Shown one piece after another: positions 6,091 through 6,149 of a DNA stretch of 6,149 nucleotides. Position 1 is the stretch's first letter; every line of letters begins with the position of its first letter. Both the position numbers and the translations under genes were made by a program. Origin of the DNA: Clostridiales bacterium (GTDB lineage Bacteria > Bacillota > Clostridia > Lutisporales > Lutisporaceae); the NCBI GenBank assembly GCA_012522255.1, contig JAAYKT010000280.1, forward strand, positions 1-6,149, given 5' to 3'. Below the pieces are notes generated by a model that saw nothing but the letters and a program-made list of their open reading frames with translations, searched no databases and was not told where the DNA came from.

Positions 6091-6149
6091 TTAAGCCGCC
6101 TGGCGGTTCTCCCAAATTTGTTCAAGGATGACTTTATTGATGTAACACC
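6091..6149 (-). CDS. 3' end of an unidentified gene, possibly a transposase (enters from the right edge)
   Basis: On the minus strand a frame open from the window edge ends at TAA (6093-6091). It encodes CYINKVILEQIWENRQAA, a plausible helical C-terminus with mixed charged residues. Only 18 residues are visible, so coding is likely rather than proven, and I do not recognise the family. Its strand and GC content (about 41%) match the fragment at the left edge, so the two may be the 3' and 5' ends of two copies of the same mobile-element gene. That is inference from arrangement alone. Confidence 0.4.
   Translation of the reverse strand, partial: CYINKVILEQIWENRQAA

Noticed and set aside
6096..6106. 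CCGCC/GGCGG palindrome as a terminator
   Set aside because: The arms are separated by a single base, lie inside the coding end of the right-edge frame, and have no T run after them.

Overview
The window carries a 5.6-kb block of surface-polysaccharide genes, all on the plus strand, in AT-rich DNA. The AT-rich coding, strong purine-rich ribosome binding sites and the protein families suggest a low-GC Firmicute. A lactic acid bacterium is my best guess, but nothing here fixes genus or species. GC counts by eye: about 31% in a sampled stretch of the block (2041-2140), about 43% at the left edge (1-100) and about 41-42% to the right of the last gene (5841-5940 and 6051-6149).

Layout. Positions 1-104 hold the 5' start of a minus-strand gene running off the left edge, probably part of a mobile element. 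At about 213 recognisable polysaccharide coding begins abruptly, inside a UDP-sugar 2-epimerase of the FnlC/CapG/WbjD type that has lost its N-terminal half. Four apparently intact genes follow: a GT-B-like glycosyltransferase (713-1792), an EpsG-type Wzy polymerase (1795-2847), a GT4 glycosyltransferase with an EX7E motif (2943-4265) and a MurJ/MviN-family flippase (4269-5822). Gaps are 2-3 bases except for a 95-base gap before the GT4 gene. Positions 5823-6090 hold no convincing gene. Positions 6091-6149 hold the 3' end of a second minus-strand reading frame entering from the right edge.

How the genes work together. This is a fragment of a Wzx/Wzy-dependent exopolysaccharide or capsule locus. 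Glycosyltransferases extend an undecaprenyl-diphosphate-linked repeat unit at the inner face of the membrane, the MurJ-like protein would flip it, and the EpsG-like protein would polymerise it outside. The priming sugar-1-phosphate transferase, the chain-length and tyrosine-kinase regulators and the rest of the nucleotide-sugar genes are absent. The truncated epimerase suggests that an ancestral repeat unit contained L-FucNAc or a related 2-acetamido-2,6-dideoxy-L-hexose. I see no sign of a wholly new type of system. The most interesting points are the flippase, which keeps the MurJ fold signatures but lacks charges essential in E. coli MurJ, and the mobile-element-like boundaries.
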